NCBI GenBank assembly: GCA_013298945.1
Contig: JAAFJR010000007.1
Coordinates: 99,963-163,962, forward strand
Direction: 5' to 3'
From: Polaromonas sp.
GTDB lineage: Bacteria; Pseudomonadota; Gammaproteobacteria; Burkholderiales; Burkholderiaceae_C
Length of the DNA stretch: 64,000 nt
Made by a program: the position numbers and the translations under genes. The notes under the pieces were generated by a model. It was not told the DNA's origin. It ran no database searches and was given only the letters and a program-made list of their open reading frames with translations. Shown piece after piece: positions 8,751 through 16,641 of this stretch. How positions within the stretch are numbered: the stretch's first letter is position 1; every line of letters begins with the position of its first letter.

Positions 8751-11594
8751 TTAATGTGCTTTTTCCCAATTCTCACCCACGCCCACTTCCGCCAATAACG
8801 GTACTTTGAGCTGTGCCACACCCGCCATCAAACGCGGGATTTCGTGTTTGACCCAGTCGATTTCGCTCTCAGGCACCTCAAACACCAGCTCGTCGTGCAC
8901 CTGCATGATCATTTTTGTGCCGCGTTTTTCAGCGTCCAAGACCTGCTGCACTTTGACCATGCTGAGCTTGATCAAATCGGCCGCTGTACCCTGCATGGGC
9001 GCATTGATGGCGGCGCGTTCTGCACCGGCTCTGCGCGGGCCGTTGGGGGAATTGATTTCGGGCAGGTAGAGGCGACGGCCAAAGACGGTTTCGACATAGC
9101 CTTGGGCTTTGGCTTCGACTTTGGTGTGGTCCATGTAGTGCTTCACGCCGGGGTAGCGGGCGAAATAGCGATCTATGTAGTTTTTGGCTGCGGTGTTGTC
9201 GATGCCCAAATTGCGCGCCAAGCCATAGGCGCTCATGCCGTATATCAAACCGAAATTGATGACCTTAGCGTATCGGCGCTGTTCGCTGGAGACTTCATGC
9301 GTTTGCACGCCAAACACCTCGGCGGCTGTGGCGCGGTGCACGTCCATGCCGTCGTGAAAAGCCAAGAGCAAGGAAGCATCACCGCTGATATGCGCCATGA
9401 TGCGCAGCTCGATTTGTGAGTAGTCGGCACTGGCGATGACGTTGCCTGGCGCGGCAACAAAGGCTTCACGCACGCGGCGGCCTTCTGCTGTTTTGACCGG
9501 GATGTTTTGCAAATTTGGGTCGTTGCTGCTCAAGCGCCCGGTCACCGCCACGGCTTGTGCGTAGTGGGTGTGGACGCGGCCTGTACGAGGCAAGGCCAGC
9601 TGCGCCAGCTTGTCGGTGTACGTGCCTTTGAGTTTGGCAATGCCCCTATGCTCCAAAATTTTGGCGGGTAGCGGGAAGTCTTCGGCCAGCTTTTCCAGCA
9701 CTTCTTCGTCGGTACTTCTTGCACCAGTTGCGGTTTTTTTGACGACAGGCATACCCAGCTTGTCGAAGAAAATTTCGCCTAATTGTTTCGGGCTGCTGAG
9801 GTTGAAGGGTTGCCCAGCAATTTCATATGCCTCGTTTTCCAGCTCTATGATGCGTTGCCCCAGCTCGTGACTTTGGGTGGCGAGCATGGGCGCGTCTATC
9901 AACACGCCGTTGCGCTCGATGCGGTAAAGGGCTTCGCTGCTGTCGATTTCTAGCTGGTAAATAAAGCGCAGTTTGTCGTCTTTTTCAAGCTGTGGCCACA
10001 GCGCCAAGTGCACGTCCAGTGTCTGGTCGGCGTCTTCGCACGAATATTCGGCGGCTTTGTCAATGTCAACTTGGTCAAAGCAGATCTGGCTCGCGCCTTT
10101 GCCGCATAAATCTTCAAAGCTGATGCCGGTGCGTCCCAAATGACGCTCTGCCAGGCTGCTCAAGCCATGCTTTTGGTGCACTTCCAGCACATAGCTTTGC
10201 AGCATGGTGTCGTGTGCGTAGCCTTGCACTTCAATGCCGTGGTTGGCAAAAACGTGTCGGTCGTATTTGATGTGTTGGCCGAGCTTTTTATGCTTTGGAC
10301 TTTCCAGCCAAGGTTTGAGCTTGGCCAGCACCGCGTCGCGTGGCAACTGCTCGGCCGCGCCGGGGTAGATGTGCGCGACTGGGATGTAAGCCGCCTGACC
10401 GGGTGCGACGCTCAGGCTGATGCCAACGATCTCTGCTCGCATTTCGTCCAAAGAGGTTGTTTCGGTGTCTATGGCAACCAAATCTGCCGACATGAGCTTT
10501 GCCAACCACGCGTCAAACATCTCCCAAGTCAGCACGGTTTCATAGACCAATGTTGAAATTTTGGAGGTCGGCGGCAGTTGTTGGTCTGACAGTTCGATGC
10601 CGACAACACTTGCGTTATCCACAGCGGGTTCGTCAAACAAACCCGGCTCTGAAGCCGAGGTTTTCTTTGCTTTAGGAGCGCCTTTTGCAACATTATCAGC
10701 ATCAACTTCATCCGATTTGGTTTGTAAAGTTCGGACCAGCCCTTTAAAACCAAATTTAGTATAAAAATCGAGCATAGCCGGCGTATCTATTGCCTGGTAA
10801 GCTATATTATCCATAGCAGGTAAACCATCAATGTAGCCGTTCAAATCGCAGTCTTTCTTGATGGTGACAAGACGGCGGCCTTGCGGTAGCCAATCGACGG
10901 CTGCACGTAAATTCTCACCCGCCACGCCTTTGATCTCGTGCGCTTTTTCCATCAGCGTATCCAGCGAGCCGTATTCCATCAACCACTTGGCCGCCGTTTT
11001 GGGGCCGACTTTGGCGACGCCGGGCACATTGTCCACGGTGTCGCCCACCAAGGTTTGGTAGTCCACCATCAGCGCGGGTGGTACGCCGAATTCCGCAGTC
11101 ACCCCAGCCACATCGCGGCATTTGCCGTTCATGGTGTCGATGATGGTGATGTGCTCGTTGACCAACTGGCTCAAATCTTTGTCTCCACTTGAGACGATGA
11201 CCTCAATACCTTGATTCGCGGCCATGACCGCCAGCGTACCAATCACGTCGTCCGCCTCCACCCCTGGCACCACTAGCACTGGCCAGCCCATCAGGCGGCA
11301 AACCTCGTGCACGGGTTCGATCTGACTGCGCAAATCGTCGGGCATAGGGCTGCGTGTAGCTTTGTAGGCGGGATACCATTCGTCGCGGAAGGTGGGGCCT
11401 TTGGCGTCGAACACACAAACGGCATAGTCGGCAGGCTGCTCTTTGCGCAGCGCCTGCATCATGTTGACGATGCCGCGAATCGCGCCCGTGGCTGGGCTGG
11501 TGGGGTCGCCGGCTACGGCGCGCAAGTCTGGCATGGCGTGGAAAGCGCGGTAGAGGTAGCTGGAACCGTCTACCAAAAGGAGGGTTTTAGTCAT
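8751..11594 (-). CDS. polA: DNA polymerase I
   Basis: A 947-residue polymerase. Residues 1-290 form the 5'-3' exonuclease (LLLVDGSSYLYRAFHAMP, SGDKDLSQLV, VDYQTLVGDTVDNVPGVAKVG). The proofreading domain is intact: LVAIDTETTSLDEM, LGQHIKYDRHVF and YSCEDADQTLDVH. The polymerase carries motif A (SADYSQIELRIMAHISGD), the O-helix (RRYAKVINFGLIYG) and motif C (MQVHDELVFEV). Near residue 270 the linker after the 5' nuclease holds NIAYQAIDTPAM, encoded by a copy of the dispersed repeat (10775-10817); this may explain part of its slight extra length over E. coli PolA (928 residues). Confidence 0.98.
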   Translation of the reverse strand: MTKTLLLVDGSSYLYRAFHAMPDLRAVAGDPTSPATGAIRGIVNMMQALRKEQPADYAVCVFDAKGPTFRDEWYPAYKATRSPMPDDLRSQIEPVHEVCRLMGWPVLVVPGVEADDVIGTLAVMAANQGIEVIVSSGDKDLSQLVNEHITIIDTMNGKCRDVAGVTAEFGVPPALMVDYQTLVGDTVDNVPGVAKVGPKTAAKWLMEYGSLDTLMEKAHEIKGVAGENLRAAVDWLPQGRRLVTIKKDCDLNGYIDGLPAMDNIAYQAIDTPAMLDFYTKFGFKGLVRTLQTKSDEVDADNVAKGAPKAKKTSASEPGLFDEPAVDNASVVGIELSDQQLPPTSKISTLVYETVLTWEMFDAWLAKLMSADLVAIDTETTSLDEMRAEIVGISLSVAPGQAAYIPVAHIYPGAAEQLPRDAVLAKLKPWLESPKHKKLGQHIKYDRHVFANHGIEVQGYAHDTMLQSYVLEVHQKHGLSSLAERHLGRTGISFEDLCGKGASQICFDQVDIDKAAEYSCEDADQTLDVHLALWPQLEKDDKLRFIYQLEIDSSEALYRIERNGVLIDAPMLATQSHELGQRIIELENEAYEIAGQPFNLSSPKQLGEIFFDKLGMPVVKKTATGARSTDEEVLEKLAEDFPLPAKILEHRGIAKLKGTYTDKLAQLALPRTGRVHTHYAQAVAVTGRLSSNDPNLQNIPVKTAEGRRVREAFVAAPGNVIASADYSQIELRIMAHISGDASLLLAFHDGMDVHRATAAEVFGVQTHEVSSEQRRYAKVINFGLIYGMSAYGLARNLGIDNTAAKNYIDRYFARYPGVKHYMDHTKVEAKAQGYVETVFGRRLYLPEINSPNGPRRAGAERAAINAPMQGTAADLIKLSMVKVQQVLDAEKRGTKMIMQVHDELVFEVPESEIDWVKHEIPRLMAGVAQLKVPLLAEVGVGENWEKAH
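10775..10817 (+). repeat. Dispersed ~43-bp repeat, copy 2, inside polA
   Basis: TAGCCGGCGTATCTATTGCC, then TGGTAAGCTATATTATCC and ATAGC. polA reads it on the opposite strand as Q-A-I-D-T-P-A. The stop codon that the consensus carries in this register (TAG in CTTAGGC) is CAG here. Confidence 0.85.
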
Positions 11595-11623
11595 GGAAAG
11601 ATCAATTTTTTACTGAATTTAGA

Positions 11624-11652
11624 CCTAGATTGTGCATTGCCTACAATCTAGG
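11624..11652. promoter_or_regulatory. Symmetric dyad in the polA/thrB divergent promoter region
   Basis: CCTAGATTGT, nine bases, then ACAATCTAGG: a perfect 10-bp inverted repeat between the divergent polA and thrB genes. Each arm contains a possible -10 hexamer (TACAAT at 11642-11647 for thrB; ACAATC on the other strand for polA), so the site may combine two back-to-back promoters with an operator. Confidence 0.45.
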
Positions 11653-11694
11653 GGCAAATCACACTTACTTGACGTACGCTTTAATAACATTTCC

Positions 11695-12660
11695 ATGGCT
11701 GTTTACACCGAAATTTCCACTTCAGAGGCCGGCGAATTACTACGCCAATTGGATCTGGGCCAACTGACCAAGCTTGAGGGCTGCTCTGGCGGCATTGAAA
11801 ACACCAACTATTTTGCGACTTCTGACGTAAGTGAGCACGTACTAACCGTTTTTGAGCGCTTGAGTTTTGAACAATTGCCGTATTACCTGCATTTGATGAA
11901 GCATTTGGCCGCCAAAGGCATTCCTGTGCCCGACCCATCAGCCGATGCAGTGGGCAACATCTTGCACAGCCTGCAAGGCAAACCCGCTTGTGTGGTGAAC
12001 AAACTGCGCGGCAAAAGCGAGCTAGCGCCCACGCCTGCGCACTGCGCCCAAGTGGGCGAGATGCTGGCGAAGATGCATTTGGCGGGTAAAGATTACGAGC
12101 GCCAGCAGCCTAATTTGCGCGGCCTGCCGTGGTGGAACGAGACTGTGCCCGTTGTGTTGCCGTTTTTGACCGAGGCGCAGCGCAACTTGATTGTCAGCGA
12201 GCTGGCGTATCAAAACCACATTGCGGCAAGCTCCGCCTACGCCGCCTTGCCACGCGGCCCGATTCATGCGGACTTGTTTAGAGACAATGTGATGTTTGAA
12301 GAAGGCAAGTTAACTGGTTTTTTTGACTTCTACTTTGCGGGCAACGACACTTGGTTGTTTGATTTAGCAGTATCGCTGAATGACTGGTGCACCATACACG
12401 GAAATAAGCCCCTAGCCGGCGTATATATTGCCAGTTATGCTTCTGAATTTATAGCATCTTACGAAAAAATTCGTCCTTTAACTGCTGCAGAACGACAGCT
12501 TTTGCCCGCTATGCAACGCGCTGCGGCGCTGCGGTTTTGGATTTCTAGGCTGTGGGACTTCCACCTGCCACGCGAAGCCAGTATGCTCAAAGCGCATGAC
12601 CCCGAGCATTTTGAGCGGGTGCTGCAACAGCGCGTTTGGCATCCGTACCAACTGAACTAA
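11695..12660 (+). CDS. thrB: Homoserine kinase type II
   Basis: A 321-residue kinase of the aminoglycoside-phosphotransferase fold that phosphorylates homoserine in threonine synthesis. It begins MAVYTEISTSEAGELLRQLDLG and has the substrate loop GCSGGIENTNYF, the Brenner motif GPIHADLFRDNVMFE (catalytic Asp in HADLFRDN) and the metal-binding TGFFDFYFAG. The ATG at 11695 gives the usual family length; the frame is open 63 bp further upstream but that part overlaps the promoter dyad. Between CTIHGNKP and YEKIRPLT lies an extra LAGVYIASYASEFIA, encoded by a copy of the dispersed repeat (12413-12455). Confidence 0.95.
   Translation: MAVYTEISTSEAGELLRQLDLGQLTKLEGCSGGIENTNYFATSDVSEHVLTVFERLSFEQLPYYLHLMKHLAAKGIPVPDPSADAVGNILHSLQGKPACVVNKLRGKSELAPTPAHCAQVGEMLAKMHLAGKDYERQQPNLRGLPWWNETVPVVLPFLTEAQRNLIVSELAYQNHIAASSAYAALPRGPIHADLFRDNVMFEEGKLTGFFDFYFAGNDTWLFDLAVSLNDWCTIHGNKPLAGVYIASYASEFIASYEKIRPLTAAERQLLPAMQRAAALRFWISRLWDFHLPREASMLKAHDPEHFERVLQQRVWHPYQLN
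12413..12455 (+). repeat. Dispersed ~43-bp repeat, copy 3, inside thrB
   Basis: TAGCCGGCGTATATATTGCC, then AGTTATGCTTCTGAATTT and ATAGC. The gene reads it as L-A-G-V-Y-I-A-S-Y-A. The consensus TAA after ATTGCC is AGT here, so the frame stays open. Confidence 0.8.
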
Positions 12661-12701
12661 ATAAGTTGAAAATTTAAAATATTTTTATAAATTCCAACCT
12701 C

Positions 12702-13529
12702 ATGTCTTCAAATTTACCTTCTACAAACATCTCACTTAACGTCGTACCAGCTCGCACGGGAATTGCGTGGGTCAAATCTGGCATCAAAACGTTTTTTAAA
12801 CAACCGCTGGCATTGGGTGGCTTGTTTTTCATGTTTATGGCGCTGATTTCATTGGTGTCACAGCTGCCCTTCATAGGTGCTGCGATGGCTTTGGTGGTGC
12901 TTCCAGCAGCGACTGTGGGCTTGATGGCGGCTACGGAAACCGCTGTTTCAGGCAAATTTCCCATGCCTGCGGTGCTTTTCACGGCTTTTAGAGCGGGTGC
13001 CAAGAAAACGCAAGCAATTTTGACGCTTGGCACTCTTTACGCCGTCGGTTTTCTAATCGTTTTGGGTGTTTCTGCGCTGTTTGATGGCGGTCAGTTTGCT
13101 AACTTCTACCTAGGCGCTCGTGGGAGTGAAGCGATGACCAAAGAAATCATCGCCACCTCTGAGTTTCAAATGGCGACTTGGGCCGCGATGGCGCTGTATT
13201 TGCCGCTGTCGTTAATGTTTTGGCATGCGCCAGCCTTGGTACATTGGCACGATGTATCACCCATCAAAGCCTTGTTTTTCAGCTTTGTCGCTTGCGTCAA
13301 AAATTTTACAGCCATGGTGGTTTTTTTCTTCATGTGGCTGGCTGTGTTTAGTTTGGGTGGCTTGATTTTGACTTTGGTGGCTGCGTCCACTGGATCTGAG
13401 TCAGCTGTGGCCTTCATCATGCTGCCCGCTGCGCTGTTGATGGCGGCGATGTTTTTCACCTCTATTTACTTTACTTTTAAAGATAGTTTTATAACTACAA
13501 ATAGCGACTTAGAGTATCTTAAGAAATAA
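12702..13529 (+). CDS. BPSS1780-family integral membrane protein
   Basis: A 275-residue protein with about six hydrophobic stretches (LALGGLFFMFMALISLV, MALVVLPAATVGLMAA, LGTLYAVGFLIVLGVSALF, AMALYLPLSLMFWHAPALVHW, TAMVVFFFMWLAVFSLGGLI, AVAFIMLPAALLMAAMFF). The opening VVPARTGIAWVKSGIKTFFKQPLALGGLF and the WHAPALVHWHDVSPIKALFFS motif are typical of the BPSS1780 family widespread in Burkholderiales. Function is unknown. It follows thrB by 41 bp on the same strand. Confidence 0.85.
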   Translation: MSSNLPSTNISLNVVPARTGIAWVKSGIKTFFKQPLALGGLFFMFMALISLVSQLPFIGAAMALVVLPAATVGLMAATETAVSGKFPMPAVLFTAFRAGAKKTQAILTLGTLYAVGFLIVLGVSALFDGGQFANFYLGARGSEAMTKEIIATSEFQMATWAAMALYLPLSLMFWHAPALVHWHDVSPIKALFFSFVACVKNFTAMVVFFFMWLAVFSLGGLILTLVAASTGSESAVAFIMLPAALLMAAMFFTSIYFTFKDSFITTNSDLEYLKK

Positions 13530-13562
13530 TTGTTTGCTATTTTCTTAAAATTATTTTTATAT

Positions 13563-14048
13563 TCAATGTTTATAATTTGCTATAGCTTGCGCTAAATCTT
13601 GAAACTCTTCACAAGTTTCGTTACCACATATTGCTGCTAAAAGTGCCAAGTGTTTTTTAGCTTCAGTTGGTTGATTTACCATTAAATAGGCTTCACCAAT
13701 ATATTCGTGGGCTCCTTTGTGGTTTGGGTCTAGTTTAAGCGCGATACGGTAGTTTTCAAAGGCTTTTGGCAAATTGGGGGGCACTTGTTTTCGCAAGCTA
13801 TAAGCAAGCAAATTAAAACCATCAGCATTCGTTGGCTCAAGCAATACAGCCTTTTCAAAGTGAACAATAGCTGTTTGCCAATCTTTTGCATCAATTGCTT
13901 GACGACCTGCTTGCAAAGGCGTTACTTGGGTGGATGGCATCTCTTCGGTATTCGCATCTCGATTTTGGGAGAAATCACGAGCAAAGGTTACTTGCATAGC
14001 CAATACTAAGGTAAGTATGATGTGAATTCTGACTTTTAAATTCATCAT
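13563..14048 (-). CDS. Exported TPR-repeat protein
   Basis: A 161-residue protein with a signal peptide (MNLKVRIHIILTLVLAMQVTFA) and tetratricopeptide repeats from about residue 48: GRQAIDAKDWQTAIVHFEKAVLLEPTNADGF, then KAFENYRIALKLDPNHKGAHEYIGEAYL. The C-terminal ICGNETCEEFQDLAQAIANYK with a Cys pair is common in small periplasmic TPR proteins of this order. Probably a periplasmic scaffold; no partner is evident. It is convergent with the BPSS1780 gene. Confidence 0.8.
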   Translation of the reverse strand: MMNLKVRIHIILTLVLAMQVTFARDFSQNRDANTEEMPSTQVTPLQAGRQAIDAKDWQTAIVHFEKAVLLEPTNADGFNLLAYSLRKQVPPNLPKAFENYRIALKLDPNHKGAHEYIGEAYLMVNQPTEAKKHLALLAAICGNETCEEFQDLAQAIANYKH

Positions 14049-14078
14049 TTAGCTATTATTTTAGCTATTATTTTAGCA
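14049..14078. repeat. Short A/T-rich 12-bp tandem repeat
   Basis: TTAGCTATTATT occurs twice in a row followed by TTAGCAATAT, between divergent genes. It shares the GCTATTA/TAGC elements of the dispersed repeat but lacks its GCCGGCGTAT half, so it is listed separately. Confidence 0.5.
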
Positions 14079-14101
14079 ATATAGCCTGAGATTTTTATGA
14101 C

Positions 14102-15025
14102 ATGTTGATGACAGAACATATGGGAAATAATCCAAGTCGTAGACATGTTTTAACTATGCTCGCCATTGCTAGCGGTTTGCTGTCGACAGCTTGCACCATC
14201 AGCGCGGACTTTGACCACAACGACAGCCAAGCGCCACGCTATGACCCAATCTTGAACCGTCCTGCCCGCGTGGCGTGGGTATTCAGTTCAGGCGGGCCGC
14301 GAGGGTTTGTGCATATTGGCGTGATCAAAGCGCTGGAGGAATTGGGGCTTAAGCCTGATTTGATCGTCGGTGGCTCTGCAGGCGCTTTGGTAGGCGCTCT
14401 TTACGCCAGCGGATTGCGGGCTGCCAAGTTAGAAGCTTTAGCGCTAGATTTAGGCTTGCTTGAAGTGGGTCGTTGGGCGATGTTTGGCGAAGGCAAGTTT
14501 GACGGTGCGCCCATTGCCGCGCAGGTGACAGAGCAAATCATGGCGCAAACAGGGCAACAAGTCATAGAGAAAATGCCGATTCGATTTGCCGCTGTCGCCA
14601 TAGAAAAAGCCAGCCGCAAACCTATTATTTTCAATGCCGGACATGCTGGTTTAGCCGTTCAGACCAGCAGCGCCATAGAAGGCATGTTCACCCCTGTGCG
14701 GATTCGCGGTATGCAATATGCCGATGCAGACTTGGTCGTGCCCATGCCTGTACGTTTGGCGCGTGCGATAGGCGCAGTCAAAGTGCTGGCAATCGATGCC
14801 TCAGCCCACGAAGACAAAGCCCCTGCAGGTGCGCAGCGTTTCAGAGAAGGCGATTTACGCAAACGTGCGTTGACCTTGCCAGATGCGCTTGCAGCAGATG
14901 TGAGCCTGCAGCCCGACTTTGGCTACTACGTGAACACCAGTAAAGAGTTCAGGCTACGCTGCATCAACGCAGGTTATGCAGATACTATGGCTAAGGCGCA
15001 GATTTTAAAAGCGCTGCATGCTTAA
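14102..15025 (+). CDS. Patatin-like phospholipase lipoprotein
   Basis: A 307-residue protein. The leader SRRHVLTMLAIASGLLSTAC has a twin-Arg start and a lipobox ending at the lipidated Cys, so it should be anchored in a membrane. The lipase core has the oxyanion loop WVFSSGGPRGFVHIGVIKAL, nucleophile elbow VGGSAGALVGAL (Ser92 counted from the ATG at 14102) and the aspartate strand YADADLVVPMPV. Other in-frame ATGs at 14108 and 14120 are possible starts. It is separate in sequence from the cytoplasmic patatin at 6727 and probably acts on envelope lipids. Confidence 0.85.
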   Translation: MLMTEHMGNNPSRRHVLTMLAIASGLLSTACTISADFDHNDSQAPRYDPILNRPARVAWVFSSGGPRGFVHIGVIKALEELGLKPDLIVGGSAGALVGALYASGLRAAKLEALALDLGLLEVGRWAMFGEGKFDGAPIAAQVTEQIMAQTGQQVIEKMPIRFAAVAIEKASRKPIIFNAGHAGLAVQTSSAIEGMFTPVRIRGMQYADADLVVPMPVRLARAIGAVKVLAIDASAHEDKAPAGAQRFREGDLRKRALTLPDALAADVSLQPDFGYYVNTSKEFRLRCINAGYADTMAKAQILKALHA

Positions 15026-15036
15026 ATTTACGTTGG

Positions 15037-15351
15037 ATGAGCATCGAAATTTATCGCTTCGATAACAATGCCCGAGAAATCATCTACGCCACCAGCACCT
15101 ACAAAATCCCTGTCGCCAGCGATGTGCCCGAGCATTTCAACGTGACTTTGTTTGATGGCCAAAACGTCAGATCCACACCCTTTAGAAGCAAAGCCGTAGG
15201 CGAGCCACCCTTGATGCTGGCCTTGTCCGCTTACTTCGCGATCCGCGATGCAGTAAGCGCCAGCGCCAACCACAAAGCCCCCGTCTTCATGGACGCACCC
15301 GCCACGCCAGAGCGTATTTTGATGGCGTGTGAGGCTTTGAAGAAGGCGTAG
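15037..15351 (+). pseudogene. xdhB: C-terminal fragment of xanthine dehydrogenase large subunit
   Basis: The 104-codon frame matches the very end of the molybdopterin-binding subunit of xanthine dehydrogenase: YKIPVASDVPEHFNVTLF, then FRSKAVGEPPLMLALSAYFAIRDAV, including the FRSKAVGEPP signature. The complete subunit is about 770 residues, so roughly 85 percent is missing, and no xdhA or xdhC lies nearby. It begins 11 bp after the patatin gene. It is a deletion remnant, even though a small open frame with an ATG remains. The reading frame is intact, suggesting recent loss or accidental preservation. Confidence 0.8.
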
Positions 15352-15426
15352 TTTTTACTAAAGGCGCTAACTAAAAATAACTGGGCATTCGCAGCCGGCC
15401 GAGATTAGTCCGAACTGAGAAGCATG

Positions 15427-16470
15427 TTAAGCCTCAGTGGAAGGAGCGGCATCTGGGATTTCTTGTTCATTGAAGTAGTGCCCCTCGGTGTCCGATACGG
15501 CGCGCCAATCGGCAAGCTTGACTGAGAAACCCTTCTTAGCGATTTCCCTCCCAACCAAGCGCAAGTACTCTATGTCAGGCTCAAATGAGCCTAGTCCGAG
15601 CACCTGCCGACCGATGGTCGTAAGCAGGTACATCTCGAAAACAAGCGTTTTCGAGGCATCCTCGTGCTCCACGATAAGTGCCTTGCTGTGCGAGATGAGC
15701 GCCCGGATGAATTTGCCTTCCATGATTGACTTGTAGGTGGAACTCAGTCCTAGACCCTCGACTCCAGAGACAACCCCCAAGTCTTGCATTTCTAGCAGAA
15801 TCGAAAATGACAGGCCATTGGATTCAAGGTGTTTCTTTTGGCCGCGAGCTACGCGCCCGTCTATGACGTAGCTCGCTAATTTGCTAATCATTTCCGCCTC
15901 ACCCTTGGAAAGCGTCTTTAGAAACTCCAGCGTCCGAATAGAGTACGTCCCAGGTGCCTTCACCTCACCTGCTAAAACACTGCCCCACAGCCGTTGCAGA
16001 TCCTCAGTAGAAACTTTGCCGGAGTACTCTCGCCATGCGAATAGCCAGTCTTCGTCTACATTCCGGCCAGATGGAGCCTGCTCGTCGGTTGCAAGTTGCT
16101 CTTCCGCAAAAAGGATGGCCTTCGTTGAGTTAATTTCTGCGCGAGCTGCTGCTGCCGCAGCAGCCCTGCTACCGTACTCTACAGCTGTGGAAAACGCTAA
16201 CGTAGGCTCAATGCGCTCATTAGCGGGAGGACGGATGCCCATCGCGTTTGTGAGCAGCAACGTGCCATCTGGACGGAGTTGTTTTTTGCCGGAGCGGATG
16301 TCAGCGGCATCCGTTTCTGCTTGCGCCAACATGAGGATTTCATGCTGACGAACCTCGTTTCTTGCCCTGCCTTCACGGCCAGCTTGCCACGGCGACAGCA
16401 ATGACCCGATCCCCTTCTCTGCCAGTGTTTCCCAAAGTTTGATAACTAGCTTTTCGCCGGGAAAGTCCAT
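15427..16470 (-). CDS. DUF2806 domain protein
   Basis: A 347-residue protein with no signal peptide. The region DEDWLFAWREYSGKVSTEDLQRLWGSVLAGEVKAPGTYSIRTLEFLKTLSKGEAEMISKLA is characteristic of DUF2806, a family found scattered in mobile and defence-rich regions. An Ala-rich helix (SRAAAAAAARAEIN) precedes it. The gene sits alone between the xdhB remnant and uvrD, on the strand opposite to the remnant, and its codons look more GC-rich than its neighbours, which suggests acquisition by transfer. Function is unknown. Confidence 0.7.
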   Translation of the reverse strand: MDFPGEKLVIKLWETLAEKGIGSLLSPWQAGREGRARNEVRQHEILMLAQAETDAADIRSGKKQLRPDGTLLLTNAMGIRPPANERIEPTLAFSTAVEYGSRAAAAAAARAEINSTKAILFAEEQLATDEQAPSGRNVDEDWLFAWREYSGKVSTEDLQRLWGSVLAGEVKAPGTYSIRTLEFLKTLSKGEAEMISKLASYVIDGRVARGQKKHLESNGLSFSILLEMQDLGVVSGVEGLGLSSTYKSIMEGKFIRALISHSKALIVEHEDASKTLVFEMYLLTTIGRQVLGLGSFEPDIEYLRLVGREIAKKGFSVKLADWRAVSDTEGHYFNEQEIPDAAPSTEA

Positions 16471-16498
16471 TTCATCACCTGAGGATTAACGTGTTTTA

Positions 16499-16561
16499 TT
16501 TGTCATGTCCTCAATATAACAGATAACACTGCAACAAAATCTTTGTCATGAATAGGACAAA
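16499..16561. promoter_or_regulatory. Repeated TTTGTCATG boxes ahead of the DUF2806 gene
   Basis: TTTGTCATG occurs at 16499-16507 and again at 16542-16550, and a reversed GACAAA closes the block at 16556-16561. The block lies 28 to 90 bp upstream of the DUF2806 start, where an operator would be expected. The factor is unknown. Confidence 0.3.
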
Positions 16562-16641
16562 TAGCTTTCGTTGTGAGCGTTCTATTTGTTTGTCTGCTGA
16601 GCGGGCTTATGCGCATTGGGTGCGGATGTTGATAATCACGA

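Noticed and set aside
8844..9419. 191-codon open frame antisense to polA
   Set aside because: It overlaps the polymerase active-site region and has no ribosome-binding site or recognisable domain.
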